The notes beneath the pieces are model-generated. The model searched no databases. It had not been told where the DNA came from and saw nothing but the letters and a program-made list of their open reading frames with translations. A program made the position numbers and the translations under genes. Below, in pieces: positions 17,787-26,593 of a stretch of 64,000 nt of DNA. Source of the DNA: Flavobacteriales bacterium (lineage in GTDB: Bacteria; Bacteroidota; Bacteroidia; Flavobacteriales; UBA7312); assembly GCA_016779995.1 (NCBI GenBank), contig JADHMO010000003.1, positions 1 through 64,000 of the forward strand. Reading direction: 5' to 3'. How positions within the stretch are numbered: position 1 is the first letter of the stretch; the number at the start of each line of letters is the position of its first letter.

Positions 17787-18365
17787 ATGAAAACACACAT
17801 TCTCTTATTTCTTTTTGTAGCGGCAACTTGTAGTCTGTCAGCCCAAGAAAACAGCAAAAGCAGTATTAAAGTTGGTTTGGGTTTAGGATTTTCTGATAAC
17901 GATTTTAATTATGGTATTGGTTATGTTTACTCTTTAGGTTATCAAAGAGAAATTTGGAAAGACCGATTGAGAATAAACCCTAACTTAAGTATTGGTCATT
18001 ATAATATGAAATTCCTAACTGGTGAGAGTGGCAATCAGTTTAGGTCTATATCTTATGCTTTGAATTTTAATGTTGATGTCCTCAAATACAAATCCACTTC
18101 TTTGTTATTTGCTTGTGGTGGCTTAGTCAATAATTCGCGCGGTAATAGCGACTATCACTATTATGACGACTATGGCACATACGTTTCATTAAATGAACCA
18201 ATATACTTCAACGACTACTATTATGGGATTTCTCTAGCTGCTGGTTTTCGTGTGAATTCTAAAGATAAGCGCACCGCTATCAATATTTTACCTTTTTTTT
18301 ATGAGCTAAGTAGTGTTTCTTTATTCGAATTTCACCCTAGCATACAGTTGGATTTTAAGTTTTAA
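17787..18365 (+). CDS. Outer membrane beta-barrel protein
   Basis: 192 residues with a clear signal peptide (MKTHILLFLFVAATCSLSAQ). The mature part alternates short amphipathic strands with turns (IKVGLGLGFSDNDFNYGIGY ... YGISLAAGFRV ... SIQLDFKF) and ends in an aromatic Phe, as outer membrane barrels do. It resembles small porin-like barrels of Bacteroidota with about eight strands. Substrate is unknown. Confidence 0.75.
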   Translation: MKTHILLFLFVAATCSLSAQENSKSSIKVGLGLGFSDNDFNYGIGYVYSLGYQREIWKDRLRINPNLSIGHYNMKFLTGESGNQFRSISYALNFNVDVLKYKSTSLLFACGGLVNNSRGNSDYHYYDDYGTYVSLNEPIYFNDYYYGISLAAGFRVNSKDKRTAINILPFFYELSSVSLFEFHPSIQLDFKF

Positions 18366-18447
18366 CAAACACTTTTTTCAAATTCAGTGTAACCAAAGCC
18401 TTAGTATATGCGTACAACAAAGTATCGTATAATTTAAGGCTGCGCTT

Positions 18448-19233
18448 ATGAAAACCTTAACAAGACTCATCTTTTTAATACTTGTTTTTGGCATTTTTAG
18501 CATCTCAGCCGATGCTTTAAATGCTTTTAGTCACAGTATCATTTTTGACGAGCATAAAAGCACCTTAAATGCACACGATTGCTTAACCTTTCGTAAATAT
18601 TTAGATAGCGTATGCCACACCAATGTGGTGGTTCGCATAGAAGTTCTGGGCTATTGCAACGATGGCGAATACCAGAACTTCTTCTTAAACCTAACCAAGA
18701 AACGCTCTAAGTTTATCACCAAAGAGTTAAAATCTTTTTTCAAAAATCAACCCTTGAAAAGTATCCATTTTTGTGTCCATTCTTCAGAAGATTCAAGTCC
18801 ACCCAATGAAAAGGATGTCTTGATGGAAAAAAGCAGAAGAATAGATATTGTGTTTAGTATTAACACCAATCCCCACAGAAATATAAGTAAAGGCGATAAG
18901 TTTATATTGAATGGAATATTGTTTGAAGGCGGAAAAGACCTATTGTTAGAAGAGTCCATGCCAACGCTCAAAACCTTATATCAAGAGCTAGTAAAACACC
19001 CCCAATTGGTGATTCAGATACAAGGACATATCTATGACGCAGACTTTAGCTGGTCAGAAGAAAAGCAGAATGAAACACTTTCTGCTCGCCGTGCCAAGCG
19101 TATTTACGACTACCTCATATTCAAAGGTGTCAATCCTAATCGACTATCTTATATTGGTCTAGAAAACCAATTCCCTTTGCACAAGGGAGCCAAATACGAT
19201 AGGCGAGTAGAAATAGAAATTATAAATATCTAA
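18448..19233 (+). CDS. Periplasmic protein with two OmpA-like domains
   Basis: 261 residues with a signal peptide (about 1-23). The C-terminal half is a recognisable OmpA/MotB-type peptidoglycan-binding domain: ILFEGGKDLLLEES, then VIQIQGHIYD, then LSARRAKRIYDYLIFKG, and DRRVEIEI at the end. The N-terminal half (IIFDEHKSTLNAHDC ... RRIDIVFSI) repeats the same pattern more weakly, so this looks like a degenerate tandem copy. No outer membrane barrel is attached. It probably anchors something to the cell wall. The gene stands alone between a barrel gene and ruvB. Confidence 0.78.
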   Translation: MKTLTRLIFLILVFGIFSISADALNAFSHSIIFDEHKSTLNAHDCLTFRKYLDSVCHTNVVVRIEVLGYCNDGEYQNFFLNLTKKRSKFITKELKSFFKNQPLKSIHFCVHSSEDSSPPNEKDVLMEKSRRIDIVFSINTNPHRNISKGDKFILNGILFEGGKDLLLEESMPTLKTLYQELVKHPQLVIQIQGHIYDADFSWSEEKQNETLSARRAKRIYDYLIFKGVNPNRLSYIGLENQFPLHKGAKYDRRVEIEIINI

Positions 19234-19266
19234 TCCAGCCTTGTTTCGTTTACTTTGATTTTAGTT

Positions 19267-19274
19267 TATCTTTG
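19267..19274 (+). promoter_or_regulatory. -7 box (TATCTTTG) for ruvB
   Basis: TATCTTTG matches TAnnTTTG and ends six bases before the ruvB ATG at 19281. Transcription would begin at or within a few bases of the start codon, implying a leaderless or nearly leaderless mRNA. Confidence 0.55.
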
Positions 19275-19280
19275 TTCTAG

Positions 19281-20306
19281 ATGAATGAGAATTTAAACCC
19301 AGAACGAGATTCACTATCCAATATAGATTTAGAATTGGACAAGGCATTACGCCCTAAACAATTTGATGATTTCAGTGGACAGCCAAAAGTGGTTGAAAAC
19401 CTAAAGGTTTTTGTTAGTGCTGCCAAGATGCGAGGGGAGGCACTTGACCACGTTTTGTTACACGGCCCTCCGGGTTTAGGCAAAACGACATTGTCTAATA
19501 TTATAGCCAATGAGATGGGCGTAGGTATAAAAATTAGCTCAGGCCCTGTTCTCGATAAACCTGGTGACCTAGCTGGTTTATTGACTAATCTCGAAAGTGG
19601 CGATATCTTATTCATTGATGAAATTCATCGTTTGAGTCCCATAGTTGAAGAATATTTGTATTCAGCTATGGAAGACTTTAAAATCGACATCATGATAGAG
19701 TCGGGGCCCAACGCTAGAGCTGTTCAGATAGAACTGAACCCTTTCACTTTAATAGGGGCTACTACTCGTTCAGGTTTGCTTACAGCCCCCTTAAGAGCAC
19801 GTTTTGGCATCAACTCACGATTGGAGTATTATGATGTTGAAACACTTTCTAACATCGTTAACCGTTCTTCAAGTATTTTAGATATTTCTATTTCTAAATC
19901 AGCATCCGAAGAAATAGCAGGTCGAAGTCGAGGGACACCACGTATTGCTAATGCGCTATTGCGTAGAGTGAGGGACTTTGCCCAAGTCAAAGGCGATGGA
20001 AGTATTACTTTAGACATTACACACTTGGCTTTATCTGCACTCAATGTAGATGCTCACGGATTAGACGATATGGACAACCGTATTTTATCGGCTATAATTG
20101 AGAAATTTAAAGGAGGGCCTGTCGGACTAACCACCATAGCAACAGCAGTAGGTGAACAAAGTGGCACCATAGAAGAAGTGTACGAGCCTTTTCTAATACA
20201 AGAAGGCTATTTGATGCGTACTCCAAGAGGAAGACAAGCAACAGAAAAAGCCTACAAGCATTTGGGGCTAAACCCATCTTCACAAATCGGTGGACTTTTC
20301 GAATAA
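19281..20306 (+). CDS. ruvB: Holliday junction branch migration helicase RuvB
   Basis: 341 residues, the usual RuvB length. The AAA+ Walker A is GPPGLGKTT, Walker B is LFIDEIHR, sensor 1 lies in LIGATTRSG, and the arginine finger is in APLRARFG. The C-terminal winged helix ends with [15 protein letters not shown]. RuvB drives branch migration with RuvA, encoded here 14 kb away next to maeB. The end overlaps queG by 17 bases. Confidence 0.98.
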   Translation: MNENLNPERDSLSNIDLELDKALRPKQFDDFSGQPKVVENLKVFVSAAKMRGEALDHVLLHGPPGLGKTTLSNIIANEMGVGIKISSGPVLDKPGDLAGLLTNLESGDILFIDEIHRLSPIVEEYLYSAMEDFKIDIMIESGPNARAVQIELNPFTLIGATTRSGLLTAPLRARFGINSRLEYYDVETLSNIVNRSSSILDISISKSASEEIAGRSRGTPRIANALLRRVRDFAQVKGDGSITLDITHLALSALNVDAHGLDDMDNRILSAIIEKFKGGPVGLTTIATAVGEQSGTIEEVYEPFLIQEGYLMRTPRGRQATEKAYKHLGLNPSSQIGGLFE

Positions 20307-21213
20307 ATCTTACAAATCATTAATTAGAAAGGAAGCCCAACGATTAGGGTTTTCTCATTGTGGTTTTTCTAAAGCTGATTTTTTGGAAGATGAAGCACCT
20401 CGTTTAGAACGTTGGTTAAATGAGAAAAAACACGGTGAAATGGCCTATATGGCCAATCATTTCGATAAGCGTTTAGACCCTCGATTGTTAGTCGATGGTG
20501 CTAAGACGGTGGTTTCTCTTTTGCTCAATTACTATACCGATGAGCAACAAAATAGCGATGCTCCAAAACTATCCAAATACGCTTATGGTGAGGATTATCA
20601 TTTTGTTATAAAAGACAAGTTAAAGCAATTGCTACAATTTATTCAAGAAGAAATTGGGGAAGTTAATGGTAGAGTTTTTGTAGATAGTGCTCCTGTGATG
20701 GATAAAGCTTGGGCAGTTCGTAGTGGCTTAGGTTGGATGGGTAAAAACACGAATCTAATTAATAAGAAACAAGGCTCTTTTTTCTTCATTGCCGAGTTGA
20801 TTATTGATTTAGAAGTGGAAGCAGATTTGCCAGTTCTTGACCATTGTGGGACATGTACCGCCTGTATTGATGCTTGTCCAACACAAGCTATCGTAGCACC
20901 CTATGAAGTCGATGGAAGTAAATGTATTTCATACTTTACTATCGAATTAAAAGATTCTATTCCAAATGAGATGAAGGATAAAATGGACGACTGGATGTTT
21001 GGTTGTGATGTTTGCCAAGATGTATGCCCTTGGAATAGGTTTTCTAGCTCACATAACGAAGAACGGTTTAAACCTCACCCAGATTTATTAGATATGAACA
21101 AAAGCGATTGGCAAGAACTGACGGAAGATACCTTTAAAAAAGTGTTTAAGAAATCGGCTGTAAAGCGGACTAAGTTTGCAGGTTTAAAAAGAAATATAGA
21201 TTTTCTTAAATAG
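20290..21213 (+). CDS. queG: Epoxyqueuosine reductase QueG
   Basis: 307 residues. A cobalamin-binding N-terminal domain is followed by two 4Fe-4S sites, [12 protein letters not shown] and [11 protein letters not shown], as in QueG. It reduces epoxyqueuosine to queuosine in the tRNA wobble position. The start is the GTG at 20290, since no in-frame ATG precedes the conserved [11 protein letters not shown] segment; this overlaps ruvB by 17 bases and implies translational coupling. The 3' end overlaps the small convergent gene by eight bases. Confidence 0.93.
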   Translation: MDFSNKSYKSLIRKEAQRLGFSHCGFSKADFLEDEAPRLERWLNEKKHGEMAYMANHFDKRLDPRLLVDGAKTVVSLLLNYYTDEQQNSDAPKLSKYAYGEDYHFVIKDKLKQLLQFIQEEIGEVNGRVFVDSAPVMDKAWAVRSGLGWMGKNTNLINKKQGSFFFIAELIIDLEVEADLPVLDHCGTCTACIDACPTQAIVAPYEVDGSKCISYFTIELKDSIPNEMKDKMDDWMFGCDVCQDVCPWNRFSSSHNEERFKPHPDLLDMNKSDWQELTEDTFKKVFKKSAVKRTKFAGLKRNIDFLK

Positions 21214-21391
21214 TGTTTTCGAACACATCGAGAATAATGTCTTTGTAGTTAGCAAAAGTAGTTAAACACCATATTTTTAATACCATTTGTTCTTTTTTAT
21301 TGACTAAACGAGTGGATTTTTTAAGTTCTTTTTTAAATAAGTTTTTGTCGAAAGAAACTTTTTGTAAAATGGTTTTGCAAAAACGAAGCAT
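21206..21391 (-). CDS. Small conserved-looking cytosolic protein (61 aa)
   Basis: The ATG at 21391 gives 61 residues (a GTG at 21409 would add six). It is highly basic and helical: [20 protein letters not shown], then [15 protein letters not shown]. The pattern K-x-SFD-x-x-LF-x-KEL-K and a following short helix resembles a family of tiny proteins common in Bacteroidota, whose function I do not know. It converges on queG with an eight-base overlap. It looks real rather than a shadow because the opposite strand outside queG has no competing gene. Confidence 0.6.
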   Translation of the reverse strand: MLRFCKTILQKVSFDKNLFKKELKKSTRLVNKKEQMVLKIWCLTTFANYKDIILDVFENTI

Positions 21392-21431
21392 AGTTTTGTA
21401 ATTTACCACTATAACTACAAAACAAAAGGTA

Positions 21432-21998
21432 TTATTGTCCCCATTGGTAAGAATCTTGCTCTAGTCCAGCTAAGGCAATAACTCTATCAACAACCGTAGA
21501 CGCCAATTCTTCAAAAGTAGAAGGATTGCTATAAAATGAAGGGGTAGCTGGGCAAATGATACCACCTGCTTCGGTAACGGTCTTCATATTATTGATATGA
21601 ATAAGATTTAAGGGAGTGTCCCTTGCCACTAGTATTAGTTTTCTTCTTTCTTTAAGGATAACATCGGCAGCTCGAGTAGTTAAGTCATTAGAAATGCCTT
21701 GAGCAATACGTCCTAATGTACCCATAGAACAAGGGCAAATAATCATTGTTTCAAAGCGAGCCGAACCAGATGCAAAGGGTGCGGTAAAGTCTTGTGGCTT
21801 ATAAAATTTAAAAGGTAAATCTTTATAATCGGTATTACCCAATTCTGTTTTCCAAACGTATTTTGCATTATCAGACATCAAAATACCTACTTCTTCAACT
21901 TGATTATGCAGTTGTTGTAGTCTGTCGAATAACACTTTGGCATAGATAGCACCACTAGCACCACTTACCGAAACCACTATTTTTTGTTTCTTACTCAT
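21432..21998 (-). CDS. ubiX: UbiX-family flavin prenyltransferase
   Basis: 188 residues with the UbiX/Pad1 flavoprotein fold: the N-terminal VVSVSGASGAIYA phosphate/FMN loop, CPCSMGTLGRIAQGISNDLT in the middle, and LILVARDTPLNLIHINNM. UbiX makes the prenylated FMN used by UbiD-type decarboxylases. No ubiD is in the window. Its start overlaps the end of the upstream beta-barrel gene by four bases, making it the last gene of a six-gene minus-strand run that begins at 26504. Confidence 0.95.
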   Translation of the reverse strand: MSKKQKIVVSVSGASGAIYAKVLFDRLQQLHNQVEEVGILMSDNAKYVWKTELGNTDYKDLPFKFYKPQDFTAPFASGSARFETMIICPCSMGTLGRIAQGISNDLTTRAADVILKERRKLILVARDTPLNLIHINNMKTVTEAGGIICPATPSFYSNPSTFEELASTVVDRVIALAGLEQDSYQWGQ

Positions 21999-22588
21999 TC
22001 AGAGAACAAATATCGGAAAGAAAAACTTAATATGGAATTATATTTGCCTTTGTTTAGCCCGTAGGTAGCTCCACCAGGGTGGTCTTGTATGGGAAAAAAG
22101 GGAATACTATTGCTCAATTCCCAAAACATAGTCAGTTGAGGTTTGAGTTTAACTCCTGCAGCTAATTTTGCGCCGATATCAAATTTATGGAAATCATTTT
22201 TTTGAACGTCTTCATAGCCATAGATATCGTATGTTTTGCCATCTACCAAAACACCAAATAATAGTCCTCCTTCATAAATAAATCCTTTAGATGTTTTCTG
22301 AACGCACCATGACGTTTCAATATAGGATAAATCAATCCTAAAATCGCTATTGACATCATTACTCCCTTTGTCGATATAGTACAATGCTAGCTGACCACGA
22401 CTAGCAGAATTTATAAAATGATTGACCGATGCACCAAACTTGATGCCTAATTTGTTAAAACCACCTAATTGGTCGCCAGATACTTGCGAAGTGCTAACAC
22501 CAGCAATAAGTCCTGCTTTGAAATTTTGACCATAGCAATAACTACTTATGGCAAGGGAAAAAATACATATGAAAATTAATCGTGTCAT
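21995..22588 (-). CDS. PorT-like outer membrane beta-barrel protein
   Basis: 197 residues, signal peptide MTRLIFICIFSLAISSYCYG. Mature sequence shows the barrel pattern of the PorT/outer-membrane-beta-barrel family: FKAGLIAGVSTSQVSGD, then LGIKFGASVNHFI, with a strand-like end SILSFSFRYLFSE. True PorT is a T9SS component, but this resemblance is to the broad family only. It overlaps both neighbours by four bases (22585-22588 and 21995-21998), a sign of translational coupling. Confidence 0.8.
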   Translation of the reverse strand: MTRLIFICIFSLAISSYCYGQNFKAGLIAGVSTSQVSGDQLGGFNKLGIKFGASVNHFINSASRGQLALYYIDKGSNDVNSDFRIDLSYIETSWCVQKTSKGFIYEGGLLFGVLVDGKTYDIYGYEDVQKNDFHKFDIGAKLAAGVKLKPQLTMFWELSNSIPFFPIQDHPGGATYGLNKGKYNSILSFSFRYLFSE

Positions 22589-23547
22589 CTAAAACTGATG
22601 CCAATTCCTGCCGATGTACTTGGATAGCTAGAAAAGGTCTGATTGGCATAAAGTGTAAAGATAGCAAATTGAAGTCGAACTCCTGCTGAAGCTTGCATTT
22701 CAGAAGTGTTTGACATATTAATTTCTAAGGGGAAATCAAAATTTAAAGTACTTGTGCTGCCTAGACTAAAGTTAGTATTGGCATTAAGTGTAGAGCTTAC
22801 AAAATTTTGACCTAAACTAGCGTAAGCAGTTATCATGGCAAACTTTTTTGAAAAGATAAGATTGACTGTACTTGCTCGTATGTCTAAATCTACTCCTTGT
22901 CTAACGCTTTGACTTTCTATTTCAAAGGAGGTGTTGAATTGACTAAAAGCACCTTGAACCGATAAGTCGAAGGGTAAAAATTTATTTAAAGGCAACCATT
23001 GCAAAACATCGTGTTTTATTCCAGCACCGTAAAGTTCTACAGACCCTTTACCTACAAAGCCAATATCGTACTCATAAGTCGGAATATATCTTACATTGAT
23101 TTCAGTTCCTTTTATTAAGCCTAGTCCTACATTTAAAGTTGGAATTGGTACAGCTTTTATTTCAATATTTTGGTCAGGCATTACAAATTGACCGTTTACA
23201 TTTCCGTTTTGATAATTTATAATTGCACCTTCTCCACTCCCCATGATACTTGGAGTTGATGAAGAAGTACTGCTAAAGTTTTCTATACTATTGACATCAA
23301 ATGAAGCTACTTCATCTGATATAGTAATTAAGTTTAGACTTAGACTAACATCAAAACCAGCCAATTTATGAGGCTTTGCTGTATTATACCAACCTTTGTT
23401 TAGGCCAGCTCCAATAGATTCAGCAAAGGGAGAGAAATAGGCTCCCAAAAAATTAGTAGCATCTGAAGTGTTACTAACAGTAATGTTCTGAGCTGAAACA
23501 AAAAGCGAAGAACAAACTAGGAATAAAAAGGTTAAGATTTTTGTCAT
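22585..23547 (-). CDS. Outer membrane beta-barrel protein (DUF6588-like)
   Basis: 320 residues with signal peptide (MTKILTFLFLVCSSLFVSAQ). Near the N-terminus, YFSPFAESIGAGLNKGWYNT followed by KPHKLAGFDVSLSLNLI resembles the family I know as DUF6588, long-chain-type outer membrane barrels with amphipathic strands to the end (GIGISFR). Substrate unknown. It is 12 bases downstream of the Omp28-like lipoprotein gene and four-base coupled to the next barrel. Confidence 0.72.
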   Translation of the reverse strand: MTKILTFLFLVCSSLFVSAQNITVSNTSDATNFLGAYFSPFAESIGAGLNKGWYNTAKPHKLAGFDVSLSLNLITISDEVASFDVNSIENFSSTSSSTPSIMGSGEGAIINYQNGNVNGQFVMPDQNIEIKAVPIPTLNVGLGLIKGTEINVRYIPTYEYDIGFVGKGSVELYGAGIKHDVLQWLPLNKFLPFDLSVQGAFSQFNTSFEIESQSVRQGVDLDIRASTVNLIFSKKFAMITAYASLGQNFVSSTLNANTNFSLGSTSTLNFDFPLEINMSNTSEMQASAGVRLQFAIFTLYANQTFSSYPSTSAGIGISFR

Positions 23548-23559
23548 TGTAAATAGTAA

Positions 23560-24348
23560 TTAATCCGTAAGGTGTATTTTTTCGACTTGCAAAACTTCTT
23601 TATTGCTATTGTCGTATACGAAAGCCACTATATTGCAGTTACTTCTTACCCATGAATTTTCTAAAGTATAGTCATAGCTATATGTGCTTGAAGTACTACT
23701 CAATTGTATATTACTCCCCCAAGCTCCATTGATTACTTTTCTAAGTACATGATTATGTTCATACTCTTCAATTAAGTCTGAGCCATATATTTGTTTGTCA
23801 ATAATACCATCTTCAGTAATACATACCACTAATTTCAGACTATTATTAGCCTCTGTAAGTCGTCTTGCTTGAACACTAACGGAATTATTTTCTTCAGAAA
23901 TTGAGAGTTCAATAGTTGGTGCTTGTAGTAATTGTTCTCCAGCTTGACTAGCCCAATCGGTATAATTTAACAGAACATTATCAGGATATCCTTGTCTATT
24001 GACCATACCTATTGGAAAGCCTTCGGGGCCGAAAAAATCTGTAATTTCATTACCTTCATCTGTTCTAAAGTCTGTTACAAAAACACCACCTGGCTTTGCA
24101 AAAGTACCAGAATGAATGGCTATGCCGATTACTTTGTCAGGATAAAGTTCTTCAATCTTGTGTAGTTCAGAAGATGCGTCTGGACAATTAGTACACTTGT
24201 AGCCTGTGAAATCTTCAATTAGCACCTTTTTACCTAGCCAAGGAAAACCAGCGTTAGGATCTGTAAAATTATCTTTTTCGATGACATCACATGAAAAAGT
24301 TAAACTAAGTATAAATAAACTAAGAAATAAATAATAGGTCTTTTTCAT
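23560..24348 (-). CDS. Omp28-related lipoprotein with CxxC
   Basis: 262 residues. The signal ends in a lipobox (LTFSC, Cys20). The motif VLIEDFTGYKCTNCPDASS with Cys52 and Cys55 identifies the Omp28 family, whose fold is thioredoxin-like, and it is followed by residues handling peptides of the form GFPIGMVNR. It probably sits on the outer membrane and may act in thiol-disulfide chemistry; that activity is inferred from the CxxC and the nearby TlpA gene. It is one of five thioredoxin-fold or Omp28 genes between 23.5 and 31 kb. Confidence 0.82.
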   Translation of the reverse strand: MKKTYYLFLSLFILSLTFSCDVIEKDNFTDPNAGFPWLGKKVLIEDFTGYKCTNCPDASSELHKIEELYPDKVIGIAIHSGTFAKPGGVFVTDFRTDEGNEITDFFGPEGFPIGMVNRQGYPDNVLLNYTDWASQAGEQLLQAPTIELSISEENNSVSVQARRLTEANNSLKLVVCITEDGIIDKQIYGSDLIEEYEHNHVLRKVINGAWGSNIQLSSTSSTYSYDYTLENSWVRSNCNIVAFVYDNSNKEVLQVEKIHLTD

Positions 24349-24350
24349 AA

Positions 24351-26009
24351 TTAAAAGCTTGAAGTTATATTAAGAGTAAATCCATTAGATGATGGTACAT
24401 TACGGCAGACACCACCTACACAAAAAATACCCTCTCGGACCTTACCATATCCTAATTCAAAACGGTTTGTTCCTTTGCTGTAGCCACAACTGATATTGAG
24501 GTAATGTACAGCCTCATAGGTTTTGCCTTCGCTAGTATAGCCGCCATTATATTGATCTACAAAAGCAAAAAACCAATGTGGAGAAAAGGTATATTCTACC
24601 AACCCCATTACCCAATCGCCTTGATCTTTGTAGTATTCTTCACTCTTATCAACTGAAAGGTATTGAAATTCACTTCTTAAAGTGTGTTTAGGTTTTATTT
24701 TGTAATTAACCTCTGCTATTCCAATTCTAGCATGTACGTTTTTGCCAATAATTTTCCCTTCTATGACATCTTTATTGTAAATAACATCTAAGTAGTTCAG
24801 CATAACCTTGACCTTTTTACTAACTTTCTTTTTTAGGTCGAAGTTTAAATCTCTAAAATAGAGTTCTTCATTAATAACACTAAAAAACATGGGGGTATGG
24901 TCTCTGTTTATGGTTAACTCTGAAGGGCCGCCATTGAGTCCATTAATTCTTGAATAATTGACAGCAACTTGTGTGCCATATTTACCACCTAATTTACTTT
25001 TCTTTTTAAAAGTATAGTTGATTTCCCCTTGAAACCCTAATTCTCCTAAAGGCTGAGTAGCAAAAGGGTAGAATGCAGCCAAGGTGTAAGCGTGTTGTTT
25101 ACTTATGGCTGGAATGTAATTTAAAGTGAGTTCTTTTCCTGTACCACCTCTTTTAGAACGGTAATCCATATTGTCAACTCTATGTGCTTCTAACATTATA
25201 CCCAAGCCTCTTTGAGAATAAGAAAGGTTAGTCATTAAGGCACTTCCTGGAGCAAAATTATTATAGGTTATACCACCTGCCGGATCATTATATTTATAGG
25301 CGTATTCTGTATTAAAAGAAATTTTACCTCTGTTAACGGTAGAACGAATAGCATAAGCAGCTACGTTTTCAGGCAAATTAAATACAGGATTGTTATCATC
25401 TTGAAAACGACTCACAAAACTACCTCCGATTATAGCATTTGTCTTGCTGCTTTCTAAAGAAGATATAGCTTCATTCAGGTTTAAGTCAGCATCGAACCCT
25501 CTTATAATACCCGGGCCTTGTTCCCAAAATAAACGTTGAGTAGCAACAAACCCTTTAAGTGATAATCCTTTTAGTGGACTATACTTTAAACGAACACCAT
25601 CCATAACATTGTCGATGCCTAGTGTTTTTTCTTCGTAGCTTCTAAAGATAAGACCATTTCCAAATTGTTCGTAAAAGTTACCTACTGTTATATCTAAGCC
25701 ATTAACATTATACTGAGCAAATCGATAGGGTATGCCATTGCCATTAAAGTTTGATTCAAAACCTTGCAAAACGTTTAAATAACTTTCGAAACGTACACCG
25801 GCTGTAAAGTTGCCTTTGTTATATCGAATATTAGAATAAGCATTCATGAGTATAAACTCATCAACCTTTTCAGCGTTTATGGCAGGGTCTTCGTAATAAC
25901 TCTGGGTGCTTAGATTAAAATCACCCTGAATAGTACCGTTAGAATTATCTTGTGCCCAAGTTATAAACGAAAAAAAACTACAGGTAATAATAATAGTGAG
26001 TCTTTTCAT
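24351..26009 (-). CDS. Outer membrane protein, DUF6029-like
   Basis: 552 residues with signal peptide (MKRLTIIITCSFFSFITWAQ). The mature region is a large beta-barrel: it begins NGTIQGDFNLSTQSYYED and continues with alternating amphipathic strands such as FTAGVRFESYLNVLQGF and ends in TLNITSSF. It resembles DUF6029 proteins of Bacteroidota. It is two bases upstream of the Omp28-like lipoprotein and three bases downstream of the TlpA-like gene, so the barrel and the two redox-type proteins are likely co-expressed. Confidence 0.75.
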   Translation of the reverse strand: MKRLTIIITCSFFSFITWAQDNSNGTIQGDFNLSTQSYYEDPAINAEKVDEFILMNAYSNIRYNKGNFTAGVRFESYLNVLQGFESNFNGNGIPYRFAQYNVNGLDITVGNFYEQFGNGLIFRSYEEKTLGIDNVMDGVRLKYSPLKGLSLKGFVATQRLFWEQGPGIIRGFDADLNLNEAISSLESSKTNAIIGGSFVSRFQDDNNPVFNLPENVAAYAIRSTVNRGKISFNTEYAYKYNDPAGGITYNNFAPGSALMTNLSYSQRGLGIMLEAHRVDNMDYRSKRGGTGKELTLNYIPAISKQHAYTLAAFYPFATQPLGELGFQGEINYTFKKKSKLGGKYGTQVAVNYSRINGLNGGPSELTINRDHTPMFFSVINEELYFRDLNFDLKKKVSKKVKVMLNYLDVIYNKDVIEGKIIGKNVHARIGIAEVNYKIKPKHTLRSEFQYLSVDKSEEYYKDQGDWVMGLVEYTFSPHWFFAFVDQYNGGYTSEGKTYEAVHYLNISCGYSKGTNRFELGYGKVREGIFCVGGVCRNVPSSNGFTLNITSSF

Positions 26010-26012
26010 AAT

Positions 26013-26504
26013 TTATTTTGATAAGGCTTCTATTTTTTTGAATAAATCAAATTCGTCACCATCTTTATAACCAGTATGTTGATAAACGATTTCTTTATTT
26101 TCATTAAGTAAAAAAGTGTGTGGCACTGAGCCAACACCCATAGCTCTTTTGAGTTCGCCATTAGGGTCGCAATACACTTCGTAATCCCATAACAAGGCAT
26201 TTACTTTAGGTTTTACTTTGCTCATATTTCTAGCATCATCAATAGAAATAGCAATGACTTTAACACCTGTTTCGTCTTGCCAATCTTCATAAACTTCGGC
26301 AATATTGTTTAACTCTTTAATACAAGGTTTGCACCAAGTTGCCCAAAAGCTAATAACAATAGGTTTGCCATCATTATCGAAATCAGAAGTGTTAAAAGTA
26401 TTATTGTCAAGTGTTTTCAAGTCTACTTTTGGCAAAGTTCTATTTTGAGAAAAAGAGAGTAAACTGAAAGATAAAAAAGCGGTAAAAATCAATAATTTTT
26501 TCAT
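26013..26504 (-). CDS. TlpA-family thiol-disulfide oxidoreductase
   Basis: 163 residues with a signal peptide (to SFSQ at ~20) and a thioredoxin fold. The active site is FWATWCKPC with Cys58 and Cys61, and the cis-Pro lies in GSVPHTFLL. Proteins of this family reduce or exchange disulfides in the periplasm. It is first in a tight minus-strand run (TlpA, barrel, Omp28, two barrels, UbiX). A hairpin terminator lies just upstream and no TAnnTTTG box is seen between them, so expression may depend on readthrough. Confidence 0.9.
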   Translation of the reverse strand: MKKLLIFTAFLSFSLLSFSQNRTLPKVDLKTLDNNTFNTSDFDNDGKPIVISFWATWCKPCIKELNNIAEVYEDWQDETGVKVIAISIDDARNMSKVKPKVNALLWDYEVYCDPNGELKRAMGVGSVPHTFLLNENKEIVYQHTGYKDGDEFDLFKKIEALSK

Positions 26505-26528
26505 AGTATTTTTTAGTTTTTAAGCATT

Positions 26529-26574
26529 AAAAAAAGGCCAGTAAATTAGTTAGGCTAATCTACTGACCTTTTTT
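26529..26574 (-). terminator. Long hairpin terminator between the T9SS thioredoxin gene and tlpA-like gene
   Basis: Twenty-base arms pair almost perfectly around TTAGG; in the minus-strand RNA the two non-Watson-Crick positions become G-U pairs. A T-run follows on the minus strand. It closes the gene at 26594-28144 and may set the level of readthrough into the six-gene run below. Confidence 0.82.
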
Positions 26575-26593
26575 GTTTTGAGCAAATTATCCT

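Noticed and set aside
18390-18440. Possible terminator/operator from AGCCTTA ... TAAGGCT
   Set aside because: Seven-base arms 36 bases apart in AT-rich DNA; no T-run and no promoter link.
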